Assembly (NCBI RefSeq): GCF_002261215.1
Contig: NZ_NEVS01000001.1
Span: 1 to 64,000 of the forward strand
Source: Bordetella genomosp. 11
GTDB taxonomy: Bacteria > Pseudomonadota > Gammaproteobacteria > Burkholderiales > Burkholderiaceae_B
Length of the DNA: 64,000 nucleotides
Reading direction: 5' to 3'
Positions 50,391-58,894 of this stretch are shown in pieces; the first letter of the stretch is position 1, and each line of letters begins with the position of its first letter. Below the pieces are notes generated by a model, which ran no database searches, was not told where the DNA came from, and was given only the letters and a program-made list of their open reading frames with translations. The position numbers were made by a program, and so were the translations under genes.

Positions 50391-51391
50391 GCCCGTGCCT
50401 CCTTGCGTGCGCGGCGCAGGCCGCGCAGCATGGCGGCCAGGCCGGCCATCCCGGACGGGAACGACGCCATCACGACGATCAGCGCGATGCCGAACAGGAT
50501 GCGCTGGATTTCCACGTAGCCGCGCAAAAGCTCCGGCAGCGCCACCAGGAAGGCGGCGCCGATAATGGGCCCGACCACGTGATACATGCCGCCCAGTACA
50601 TTCATCACGACCAGATTCAGCGAATCGGCCATGCCGAAGGTGGTGGGATCGATGTAATGCATGAAGAAGGCCAGCAGCCCGCCCTGCAGTCCCACCAGCG
50701 CGCAGCCGAGCACGAAGACGCCGACCTTCAGCCGCAACACCGGCACGCCCGCGCATTCGGTCAGGCGCTGCGCTTCGCGGGCCGCGTCGATGGCGCGGCC
50801 CGTCTCGGACATCAGCAAACGTACGCACAGCGCGGCCACCAGCACGGCGGCGACCAGGGCGATGTAGTACTGCGCGAGCGGCGAGCTCCAGCCGGCGTGC
50901 AGGTCCGGCAGGTTCGACAGGCCGTTGGAGCCGCCCGTCAGGCTCTCCCATTCCACCAGCACCAGGCGGATGATCTCGCCGAGCAGGAAGGTCACCAGCA
51001 CGAAGTACTTGCCGGTCAGGCGCAGCAGGATGGGACCGACCAGCAAGGCCAGCAGGCCCGAGGCGAGCGCGCCGATGGCCAGGCCGACGAAGGGCGATAC
51101 GCCCAGCTTCAGCACGGACAGCGCGCAGGCATAGGCGCCGACGCCCATGAAGCCGGCATGCGACAGCGAGATGTGGCCGGTACGTATGATCAGGTGCAGG
51201 CTGAGCGCGCCGATGATGTTCAGCAGGATCAGGGCGCCGATCGCCAGGATGAAGGCGTTGTCGGCCACGTGCGGCAAGATGGCCAGTACCGCCGTCGCCA
51301 GTACGCCGGCGCCCAGCGCCGTCGTTCCGCGCGTGGCGCCGCCCGTGACGGTACCGCGCGCGGCAAGTGTGTTCGAGGAAGTATTCGACAT
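50387..51391 (-). CDS. Branched-chain-type ABC transporter permease (LivM-like)
   Basis: Permease of 334 aa with about nine membrane segments. The family blocks RTGHISLSHAGFMGVGAYA and VFVLGCALVGLQGGLLAFF are present. ATG 51391 is preferred over 51418 because GAGG lies eight bases before it and it clears the end of the upstream gene at 51399. Confidence 0.9.
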   Translation of the reverse strand: MSNTSSNTLAARGTVTGGATRGTTALGAGVLATAVLAILPHVADNAFILAIGALILLNIIGALSLHLIIRTGHISLSHAGFMGVGAYACALSVLKLGVSPFVGLAIGALASGLLALLVGPILLRLTGKYFVLVTFLLGEIIRLVLVEWESLTGGSNGLSNLPDLHAGWSSPLAQYYIALVAAVLVAALCVRLLMSETGRAIDAAREAQRLTECAGVPVLRLKVGVFVLGCALVGLQGGLLAFFMHYIDPTTFGMADSLNLVVMNVLGGMYHVVGPIIGAAFLVALPELLRGYVEIQRILFGIALIVVMASFPSGMAGLAAMLRGLRRARKEARA

Positions 51392-51398
51392 GGCGGCC

Positions 51399-52268
51399 TC
51401 AGCGTTCCGGTTTTCCAAGCAGGCCCCAGGGGCGGACCACCAACAGCGCGATCACGACGCCGAAGGAGACGAATGTGGACGTGGCCGACCCGTAGAAGGT
51501 GGACAGGAAGCTTTCGCCGAATCCGAACAGCACGCCGCCCAGCGCGGCGCCGGGAATGCTGCCCATTCCGCCCAGGATCACCACAATGAAAGCCACCATC
51601 AAGGGGCGGTCGCCCATGAAAGGGGACAGCGCGTAGGTCTGCGCATAGATCGCGCCGGCGATGGCGGTCATGAACACCGCCAGGAAGAACGCCAACTGGT
51701 AGATGCGGCGCGTGTTCACGCCCTGCGCCTCGGCGATTTCGATGTCCTCGGAGGCCGCGCGCACGGCCAGGCCGTAGCGGCTCAGGCTCATGAAGGCCCA
51801 GAACGCCAGCAGCACCACGATGGCGATGCCGATGATCATCAGCTTGTCGGCCGGTATCGATACCGGACCGATCGACACCATGGCGTCCACCGCGGCCGGA
51901 ATGGAGCGTTCGTAGACGTCCCATACCAGCACGCTGCCGTAGACGATGGCGATGTCCAGGCCGAGCAGGCCGATCATGCTCTGGAACATCTTCTGGTAGA
52001 AGCGGCGGAATACCAGCCATTCCAGCACCATGCTGGCGGTGGCGACGGTCAGTCCCGCCAGCAGGATGGCCGCCACGTAGGGCAGCTTGAATTCGCCGAA
52101 GTAATAATGCAGCGCATAGCCGCCCAGCATGGCGAAACTGCCGTGGGCGAAGTTGACCACCTTCATGATGCCGAACAACAGCGTGAAGCCCAGCGCGATC
52201 AGGACATAGATCGCGCTAAGGCTCAGGCCGTTGATCAGCACCTGGGTCAGGACCGGTGCGGAAAACAT
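51399..52268 (-). CDS. Branched-chain-type ABC transporter permease (LivH-like)
   Basis: Permease of 289 aa with about eight membrane segments. IALGFTLLFGIMKVVNFAHG and VVILGGMGSIPGAALGGVLF are family hallmarks. It pairs with the LivM-like permease and lies 58 bases after the binding-protein gene. Confidence 0.91.
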   Translation of the reverse strand: MFSAPVLTQVLINGLSLSAIYVLIALGFTLLFGIMKVVNFAHGSFAMLGGYALHYYFGEFKLPYVAAILLAGLTVATASMVLEWLVFRRFYQKMFQSMIGLLGLDIAIVYGSVLVWDVYERSIPAAVDAMVSIGPVSIPADKLMIIGIAIVVLLAFWAFMSLSRYGLAVRAASEDIEIAEAQGVNTRRIYQLAFFLAVFMTAIAGAIYAQTYALSPFMGDRPLMVAFIVVILGGMGSIPGAALGGVLFGFGESFLSTFYGSATSTFVSFGVVIALLVVRPWGLLGKPER

Positions 52269-52326
52269 GCAATCCCCTTGATGGCGGAACGTCCGGCGGG
52301 ATGGCTCCGGACCGGACGTAAAAGGC

Positions 52327-53505
52327 TTATTCCTTGACGGGCGTCAGGGTAGTGATGGTCTGCGGCTTGCCGTCCTTGATCTGCGTGATCCAGAACTTGT
52401 TCAGCAGCTGGCGGTTCACGCCGTACGCCTTCTGGCCGCCCCATACCACCGGGCCATAAATGCCGGCGTCGTAGCCGCCGAGGCTTTCCAGCGCGCCGCG
52501 CACCTTGTCCGTGTCGGTGACCGTGCCGGCATTCTCGAGCGCCTTGAACAGGATCTTCGCCGAGTTGTACCAGCCCGGGGTCTGCGCGTTGATGACGCCG
52601 CCCCAGTGCTTCTTGTACGTTTCGATGAACTTCTGCGCCGAGGGCTCGCGGAAGTCGAACACGTCATAGGACATGAAGCCTTCGGCGTATGGACCGGCGA
52701 TGTCGTTGATCTCGTCGATGCCAGGGCCGCCCACCTGCCAGATCAGGCCCTTGTAGCCGATCTGGCGCGCCTGCTTGACCAGCAGCCCCGCTTCGCCGGG
52801 CGCGTTCAGGTTCAAGTCCAGGATGTCCACGCCCTGCGCCATCATGCGCGTCAGCAGCGGCGTGAATTCCTTGGAACCGCGCTCATAGCTTTCCGACCAT
52901 ACGGTGTAGCCGTTGTCCTTGTAGGTCTGGCCCAGCGTCGGCATCACCACCTGCCCCGTTGCATCGTTGGGGACGATCAGCGCGACCTTCTTCACCGTCG
53001 GATGGGTTTCCTTCAGCCACTTCACCATGGCGGGGCCGAATTCGACGTTGCTGTTCATCGAACGGAAGTTGTAGCCGTTCTGGCCGCCCTGCTTCAGGAT
53101 GTCGGGCGCGTACCCGTTGGACAGCACGATGGTCTTGGCCTGGTTGGTGATGGGTACCACCGCCATGGCCGACGGCGTGCCGATGGGGCCGATGATGAAC
53201 TTCACCTTGTCGTAATTGACCAGGCGTTCGGCGGCGGTGCGGCCGCCCGTGGCGGTGTACTTATCGTCGTACATCACCAGTTCGGGCTTATACGTCTTGC
53301 CGCCGATCTTCAGCCCGCCCTGAGCGTTGGCTTCGTCGATCGCCATCTGCACGCCGCGCTGCACGGCCAGGCCCCAGGCGGTACCGCCGCCCGACAGCGG
53401 CCCGATGCCGCCGATTTTCAGCGTTTCCTGTGCCTGGACGGACAGGGCCACGCCGGCGCCCAGCGCGGTCAGTATCAGGCTTCCCAGCAGTTTCTTCGCA
53501 TGCAT
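52327..53505 (-). CDS. Periplasmic substrate-binding protein (LivJ/UrtA-like)
   Basis: Protein of 392 aa with a signal peptide (KLLGSLILTALGAGVALSVQ). Type I periplasmic-binding fold with KIGGIGPLSGGGTAWGLAVQ at the start and FIIGPIGTPSAMAV. The ligand is probably an amide or amino-acid-like compound, given the amidase gene upstream. It is the second gene of the operon that begins with the amidase. Confidence 0.9.
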   Translation of the reverse strand: MHAKKLLGSLILTALGAGVALSVQAQETLKIGGIGPLSGGGTAWGLAVQRGVQMAIDEANAQGGLKIGGKTYKPELVMYDDKYTATGGRTAAERLVNYDKVKFIIGPIGTPSAMAVVPITNQAKTIVLSNGYAPDILKQGGQNGYNFRSMNSNVEFGPAMVKWLKETHPTVKKVALIVPNDATGQVVMPTLGQTYKDNGYTVWSESYERGSKEFTPLLTRMMAQGVDILDLNLNAPGEAGLLVKQARQIGYKGLIWQVGGPGIDEINDIAGPYAEGFMSYDVFDFREPSAQKFIETYKKHWGGVINAQTPGWYNSAKILFKALENAGTVTDTDKVRGALESLGGYDAGIYGPVVWGGQKAYGVNRQLLNKFWITQIKDGKPQTITTLTPVKE

Positions 53506-53548
53506 GAGTCATTCCCCTTGTTCTGGATACGGTGCGGTTGAAGTGAGG

Positions 53549-54841
53549 TCAGGTGGTTGTACGGTGCGGGGTACCCAGCACCGTTGTGGCAAATCGCGCG
53601 GCGGCCAGCAGGCGGTTGTCCTGCCCATACTGACCGACCAATTGCGCGCCCAGCGGCAGGCCGCCCGGGCCGGTTTCAAGCGGAAAGGACACGCAGGGCA
53701 TGTGCAGCAATGTCCATATCGCGCCGTAGCGCGGCGATCCCGAGTAGGCATGCCCGGCCTCCGCTTCGCCATCGGCCGCCGGGTACAGCAGCACGTCGTA
53801 GTCGTCGAACAGCGAACGGGCGCGGGCGCGCATCTGCGCGACGTGCTGCAACATCCCCGTGTACTCGTCCAGGCCGATGTCGGCGCCGCTTTGCAGGCGC
53901 GCCTGCAGGCGCGGGCTGAGCAGGCTTTCGCTGTTCAGCCTTTCCTGCGCCAGCGTCTGGCGCGCCTCGAAGGCGAACAGCCGCAGTTGCGTTGCCTCCA
54001 GGGCCTCGAACTCGGCCGGCAGCCAGAAGCGCGTCACCCGCGCGCCGGCTTTCTGCAGCGTATCGGCCGCGCGCTCGATGGCGGCAATGGTGGAGGGATG
54101 CGCATAGTCCCATTGGCGCGACAGGCACAGGCCGATGCGCGGACGCAGAATGCTGCCGGACATGACGTCGCGCGCGCCGTGCAGGCCCATGGTGAAGAAG
54201 GCGGCATCGGCGACGTCGCGCGTGATCACGCCTATGGTGTCCTGGGAGGGGCTGAGCGCTTTCATGCCGGCGGTCGCGATCAGGCCGTAGCTGGGCTTGT
54301 AGCCGACGGCGCCGCAATAGATGGCGGGCCGTACGATGGAACCGGTGGTCTGCGTGCCGAAGGCAACGGGCACCATGTAATCGCCCACCGCCGCGCCCGA
54401 TCCGCTGGAGGAGCCGCCGGGCGTGTGCGTTACCCGCAAGGGATTCACCGCCTTGCTGGGCGTCTGCGTGGCGAACTCGCCGGTGGCCACTTTGCCGATC
54501 AACACCGCGCCGCGATGCCGGGCCAGCGCCACGCAGCCAGCGTCGGTGACGGGGCGATGGCCGCGGTAGATGGGCGAGCCGTACTCGGTGGGATAGTCGG
54601 CGGTATCGAAGATATCCTTGGCGGCAAAAGGCACGCCGCGCAGCGGACCGGCCGCCATGGCTTGCGCCTGTTTCGCGCCGGTCAGGGCACGCTGCGGGTC
54701 GCAGGCGACGAAGGCCTGGATCTGGTCATTGCGTTCGGCAATGCGGTCCAGGCAGGCCTGGACGATGGCGGTGGCCGTTGTCTCTCCGCGTTCGATGGCG
54801 GCGACCGCCTCCACGGCGGTCAACTGGTTCAAAGGTTTCAC
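53549..54841 (-). CDS. Amidase signature-family hydrolase
   Basis: Protein of 430 aa of the amidase signature family (GatA/AtzF-like). The catalytic Lys is in VPFAAKDIFDT, the Ser pair is in GGSSSGSGAAVGD, and the nucleophile Ser is in TQTTGSIVRPA. GTG 54841 is chosen because GGAACG lies just upstream; a longer open frame begins at 54952 with an Arg/Pro-rich leader. It is first in the operon and divergent from a LysR gene. It probably hydrolyses the imported amide. Confidence 0.85.
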   Translation of the reverse strand: MKPLNQLTAVEAVAAIERGETTATAIVQACLDRIAERNDQIQAFVACDPQRALTGAKQAQAMAAGPLRGVPFAAKDIFDTADYPTEYGSPIYRGHRPVTDAGCVALARHRGAVLIGKVATGEFATQTPSKAVNPLRVTHTPGGSSSGSGAAVGDYMVPVAFGTQTTGSIVRPAIYCGAVGYKPSYGLIATAGMKALSPSQDTIGVITRDVADAAFFTMGLHGARDVMSGSILRPRIGLCLSRQWDYAHPSTIAAIERAADTLQKAGARVTRFWLPAEFEALEATQLRLFAFEARQTLAQERLNSESLLSPRLQARLQSGADIGLDEYTGMLQHVAQMRARARSLFDDYDVLLYPAADGEAEAGHAYSGSPRYGAIWTLLHMPCVSFPLETGPGGLPLGAQLVGQYGQDNRLLAAARFATTVLGTPHRTTT

Positions 54842-55021
54842 TTCAACGTTCCGTGGGTGTATTCGTGGCGGCCGGGGCAGTCCGTTCCGCGCGATCCAGG
54901 TGCCCCGCGCGGCGGGCATCCGCGCGTGGCCGCGAGGTGCGGTGCGACCCACACGGTGTGTCGCGCCGACAGCCCGGGTTGTTCGGGCCGTCGTCCAGCC
55001 TGAGTACTGTATGGATCGTCA

Positions 55022-55041
55022 ATTGATATGTCTAATACAAT
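55022..55041. promoter_or_regulatory. Candidate LysR operator in the AT-rich divergent promoter
   Basis: ATTG-N12-CAAT dyad in an unusually AT-rich stretch (about 55018-55080) between the amidase and LysR starts. This is the usual location and shape for a LysR activation site. Confidence 0.45.
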
Positions 55042-55089
55042 ATAAAAGACTGATTAAGACAGAATCCGACCTAATAATCCGGGAAAACG

Positions 55090-55977
55090 ATGCCCCTTCT
55101 TTCGCGTGCGCTACGCGCCTTTATCGTGGTGGCCGAGGAGCTGCATTTCGGCCGGGCGGCGATTCGCTTGAACATCAGTCAGCCGCCGCTGAGCCAGTTG
55201 ATCCGCCAGTTCGAGGCCGAAGTAGGCACGGCGTTGTTCGCGCGTTCGACGCGGTCGGTACGGCTGACGCAGGCGGGCGAAGTACTGCTGCACCGCGCGC
55301 GGCGCATGGTGGACGACAACGATTCGATTCTGCGGTCGGTGCGGCGGGCCGGCAGCGGCGACGCGGGCCGTCTGGCGGTAGGCTTCGTGAGTACAGCGGC
55401 CTATCGGGTGTTGCCGGGAGCGATTGCCCGCTACCGCGCGCAGTATCCGGAGGTGGAGCTGGTGCTGTTCGAAGAGTTGACGGGGGTGATTACGGATAAA
55501 TTGATGGCGGGGACCATAGACCTGGCGATTTTTCGTCGCCTGCCTCGCGCCATCGAGCACGATCTGATTTTCGAGCGGGTGCATCGCGAGAAAATGGTGC
55601 TGGCGATGCCGGCCGATCATGCGTATCGCGAGCTGGAGAAGGTGCCGATGGCGAAGCTGGACGGGCAAGCGATGGTGGGTTTCCAGCGTGAGGCGTCTTC
55701 TTACTTCAATGCGGTGCAGACGCGGCTGTTCCGGGACCACAACGTGCGGCCGCGCATTGTTTACGAAAGCGTGTTGCCGACGCTGTTGGCATTGGTCGAG
55801 GGCGGCATGGGGATGGCGCTGGTGCCGGAGTCGGCGGCGGGCCTGCGCAATTCAGTGCTGTACCGGCCGTTGTCGGGGTTGCCGAATGCGTTCGATGTCG
55901 ATCTGTATTGCGCACGCAGGCCGGATAATCTGAACCCTACCGCGCAGGCGTTTGCGCGGATTCTTCAGCGAGGGTAG
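55090..55977 (+). CDS. LysR-family transcriptional regulator
   Basis: Regulator of 295 aa. The helix-turn-helix is EELHFGRAAIRLNISQPPLS, followed by LFARSTRSVRLTQAGE and a C-terminal effector domain. It is divergent from the amidase/ABC operon with about 250 bases between starts, and is its likely activator. Confidence 0.88.
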   Translation: MPLLSRALRAFIVVAEELHFGRAAIRLNISQPPLSQLIRQFEAEVGTALFARSTRSVRLTQAGEVLLHRARRMVDDNDSILRSVRRAGSGDAGRLAVGFVSTAAYRVLPGAIARYRAQYPEVELVLFEELTGVITDKLMAGTIDLAIFRRLPRAIEHDLIFERVHREKMVLAMPADHAYRELEKVPMAKLDGQAMVGFQREASSYFNAVQTRLFRDHNVRPRIVYESVLPTLLALVEGGMGMALVPESAAGLRNSVLYRPLSGLPNAFDVDLYCARRPDNLNPTAQAFARILQRG

Positions 55978-56043
55978 TTGTCTTGGGCATGGGGAACTGA
56001 CGGGTGTGTCGGCGCGTGTTTTGCTGATGCCGATCCGTTGATC

Positions 56044-56284
56044 GTTGCTGTCGGGGCGCGTCTTGCTAATGCCGTCCGGCGGGGGTGGTGCCTGTCGGGG
56101 CCAGCCCGATCGTCCGTCCCGGCGCGCGGGCGCCGGGCACCGCGTCGCTAATCTCGTCCGGCGGGCGTTGGCTTGTGGTGTTCTTGGCGATGGCGTCCGC
56201 GCCACGCCTCCCTTCGATTGCGCTCGCTCGTCCTCAACGGGCTGGCCCCGACAGGCACCACCCCCGCCGGACTCCGGTTTGCCT
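56044..56284 (+). repeat. Left arm of a long inverted repeat
   Basis: About 240 bases nearly identical to the reverse complement of 56965-57205. Similarity continues more weakly to about 56430. Inside this arm a 35-base unit at 56074-56108 is repeated exactly in inverse orientation at 56238-56272, so the arm is itself palindromic. Confidence 0.9.
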
Positions 56285-56483
56285 TAATTACGGTCGCTGC
56301 GACGAGCTGGGTTCTTGCGCTTCGTGGGTGGCGGATGCTGCCGCTGGAAGATTCAGCATTGCACGTCGCATCGAGGCCGCCCAGCGCGGCCCCGCTGCGC
56401 CTACGCCGTAGTTGAGTGCGGCGGGCTGCATGCGAATGGCGGTGGGGATGGGGGCGGCGGTGGAATGCGACGTGCTCGAATGT

Positions 56484-56670
56484 CGCAGACGCAGGAATCC
56501 TGACAGTCCTGTCGGGAGACTGCAGACACAGAAATCCTGACAGTCTCGACACCGCCACAGGATTCTGCGGACACGACGGTCCTGACACCCCGCAAGCTCT
56601 GGATGCCGCGGGCACAAAGGTCCTGACGCCTCGACAGGCTTGGATGCCACGGCTACTCCTCAATCCTGAC
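56484..56670 (+). repeat. Degenerate tandem repeat, about 41-base period, five copies
   Basis: The core TCCTGAC recurs at 56498, 56535, 56580, 56621 and 56664 (spacing 37, 45, 41, 43). In the fuller units it is preceded by GCAGACAC, GCGGACAC or GCGGGCAC. The period is not a multiple of three and no long frame is preserved, so it is not a protein repeat. Confidence 0.65.
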
Positions 56671-56964
56671 AGTGCCGTCCGCGCTCCTGGGCCGCGTCGC
56701 GGCTCGGTCCCCATGTCGCGTATCGTTGACCATCTCGGCTCGTTGGCCATCTTGCCCATGGCTCATGCGAATGTACGCATGCAACGGCATCCACTCCGGA
56801 TGCAAAACCGTCGCACGAAAGCACCCGCGGCATGACGTACCGTGTAGGCGATCGCTGGCCGCGCTGGGCGGCCGGCGATCGACGTGCGCCACAAAATCTT
56901 TCTACGGCAGCATCCGCTGCCGACGAAGCGCAAGAACGCAGCCCGTCCCAGCGAACGGTGAATA

Positions 56965-57205
56965 AGGCAAACCGGAGTCCGGCGGGGGTGGTGCCTGTCG
57001 GGGCCAGCCCGTTGAGGACGAGCGAGCGGAATCGAAGGGAGGCGAGGCGCGGATGCCATCGCCAAGAACACCACAAGCCAACGCCCGCCGGACGAGATTA
57101 GCGTAGCGGTGCCCGGCGCCCGCGCGCCGGGACGGACGATCGGGCTGGCCCCGACAGGCACCACCCCCGACGGACGGCACAAGCAAGACACGCCCCGACA
57201 GCAAC
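56965..57205 (-). repeat. Right arm of a long inverted repeat
   Basis: Reverse complement of 56044-56284 with a small number of changes. The same 35-base unit occurs here at 56977-57011 and, with one change, inverted at 57141-57175. Confidence 0.9.
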
Positions 57206-57207
57206 CG

Positions 57208-58161
57208 TCAACGCAGCGACGTGGCCCCCTGCGTATTCACATACACCGCGTACAGCGACTTCCCCGCCGCCATGAAAAGCCGATTGCGATGCACCCCCCC
57301 AAAGCATAGATTCGCGCAGCGTTCCGGCAGATGAATATGCCCCAGCCGCGTCCCGTCCGGTGCGAATATCGCTACCCCGTCGAGCTCTTCCGATCCCATG
57401 CCCCATCCGCACCACAGATTCCCATCCACATCGCATCGTATGCCGTCGGATGTCCCCGGCCCGCAATCGATAACAACGCGGCCATCGTTTTCCACGCTGC
57501 GTCCGTCCGCGCTGACCTCGTGCGCGGTAATCAGCCGATGCGGCGTGGCGCGCGACTGTACAAGGTACAGGGTCTTCTCGTCCGGCGAAAAGCACAGCCC
57601 ATTGGGACCGTGCGACCCTTCGATCGCCACCGTCAGCGTCCCGCTGTCCGGATCGTAGCGATAAACCTGCGCCGGCACCTCCTGCTTGCCCGGCAGCCCC
57701 TCGTACCAGCCCCCGATACCGAAAGGCGGATCGGTGAACCATACCGAACCGTCGGATTTGACCACCACATCGTTCGGCGAATTCAGCCGCTTCCCCTGGT
57801 AGTTGTCGGCAAGTACCGTAATGGTGCCGTCATGCTCCGTGCGCGTGACCCGGCGCCCTTCGTGTTCGCAGGTAATCAGCCGTCCCTCCAGGTCGCGCGT
57901 ATTGCCGTTGGCGTTGCGCGACGGCTGGCGGAAAGGGCTGAACGAGCCGGTGGCTTCGTCCCAGCGCATGATGCGGTTGTTCGGGATATCGCTGACCAGC
58001 AGATAGCGCCCGTCGCCGAACCACACCGGCCCTTCCGCCCATCGCATGCCGTCGCCCAGCTTCTCGACGGCGGCGGAGAAGATTACATAGCGGGAAAAGC
58101 GCGGATCGATGACTTCGATGCGTGGATCGGGATAGCGTTCACTAGGCTGCCACACGGCCAT
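57208..58161 (-). CDS. SMP-30/gluconolactonase-family lactonase
   Basis: Six-bladed propeller hydrolase of 317 aa. Metal-site and family blocks visible are AEGPVWFGDGRYLLVSDI, RDLEGRLITCEHEGRRVTR, NSPNDVVVKSDGSVWFTDPP and GPNGLCFSPDEKTLY. Such enzymes open sugar lactones. ATG 58161 is chosen; it overlaps the upstream ATPase gene by 20 bases, so the gene ends the second ABC operon. With the enolase-superfamily enzyme at the head of the operon it suggests sugar-acid uptake and breakdown. Confidence 0.88.
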   Translation of the reverse strand: MAVWQPSERYPDPRIEVIDPRFSRYVIFSAAVEKLGDGMRWAEGPVWFGDGRYLLVSDIPNNRIMRWDEATGSFSPFRQPSRNANGNTRDLEGRLITCEHEGRRVTRTEHDGTITVLADNYQGKRLNSPNDVVVKSDGSVWFTDPPFGIGGWYEGLPGKQEVPAQVYRYDPDSGTLTVAIEGSHGPNGLCFSPDEKTLYLVQSRATPHRLITAHEVSADGRSVENDGRVVIDCGPGTSDGIRCDVDGNLWCGWGMGSEELDGVAIFAPDGTRLGHIHLPERCANLCFGGVHRNRLFMAAGKSLYAVYVNTQGATSLR

Positions 58162-58894
58162 GGTCTCCAAAATAGGCCCGCTCCAGGCGCGCGGCCAGGT
58201 CGGGCTCGCGGGTGCCGGCCTGCATGGCGATGCGGCCTTGCGCCAGGGCATAGACGCGATCGGCCAGGGCCAGGGCTTTTTCGACCAGCTGTTCCACCAG
58301 CACGATGGCCGTGCCTCGCTCGCGCAGCTGTCCGGCCACGGTCAGGACACGGTCGACCAGGACAGGCGACAAGCCGGCGGACGGTTCGTCGAGGATAAGC
58401 AAGCGGGGCCGCTTGACCAGGCCCTGCGCGACCACCAGCATCTGCTGCTGGCCGCCGCTCAGCGCGCCGGCGCGATCGTGGCGCTTGGCCGCGATCTCGG
58501 GAAAGAAAGCCAGGGCTTCCTCCACGCGCGCCTTGCGCTCCGCTCGCGGCGCATCGTAGCCCGCCAGCATCAGGTTGTCGATCACGCTTTGCTGGGTGAA
58601 GACGCGATGGCCTTCGATGACGTGGACCAGTCCGGCGCGGGCGGCTTCGCGGGGCGTGGCGCGGCTCAGGTCCACGCCGCCGAAAGCGATGCTGCCCGCG
58701 GCCGGCGTCAGCAGGCCGGATATGGCCCGCATCAGCGTACTCTTGCCGGCGCCGTTGGGCCCCAGGATGGCCACGATTTCGCCGGCCGCCACATCCAGGT
58801 CGATGCCATGCAGAATGCCGATTTTGCCGTAGCCGGCGTCCAAACCGCGCACCGACAATAGCGGCGCGGCTGCGCTATCCGCCAAGGTATGCAC
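58142..58894 (-). CDS. Branched-chain-type ABC transporter ATPase (LivF-like)
   Basis: ATPase of 250 aa. Walker A is GPNGAGKST, the signature is LSGGQQQMLVVAQGL, and Walker B is LLILDEPSAGLSP. It overlaps the fused permease-ATPase gene by 20 bases. Confidence 0.9.
   Translation of the reverse strand: MHTLADSAAAPLLSVRGLDAGYGKIGILHGIDLDVAAGEIVAILGPNGAGKSTLMRAISGLLTPAAGSIAFGGVDLSRATPREAARAGLVHVIEGHRVFTQQSVIDNLMLAGYDAPRAERKARVEEALAFFPEIAAKRHDRAGALSGGQQQMLVVAQGLVKRPRLLILDEPSAGLSPVLVDRVLTVAGQLRERGTAIVLVEQLVEKALALADRVYALAQGRIAMQAGTREPDLAARLERAYFGDHGRVAA

Larger units (their letters stand above)
55978..57207. other. 1.2 kb gene-free region filled with inverted and tandem repeats
   Basis: Sits between two convergent genes, the LysR gene and the SMP-30-like gene. 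Every open frame inside is Arg/Pro/Ala-rich, differs between the repeat arms, and shows no family resemblance. The content is accounted for by two long inverted arms, a less similar inner extension of those arms, and a central degenerate tandem repeat. Confidence 0.8.

Noticed and set aside
56484..56670. Possible CRISPR array
   Set aside because: The repeat core is only 7-20 bases, spacing is irregular (37-45), the spacers share sequence, and no cas genes are present.
56148..56759. Minus-strand open frame of 203 codons in the repeat region
   Set aside because: It runs through the inverted arm and the tandem repeat, is Arg/Ser/Pro-rich, and its counterpart in the other arm is not in frame.
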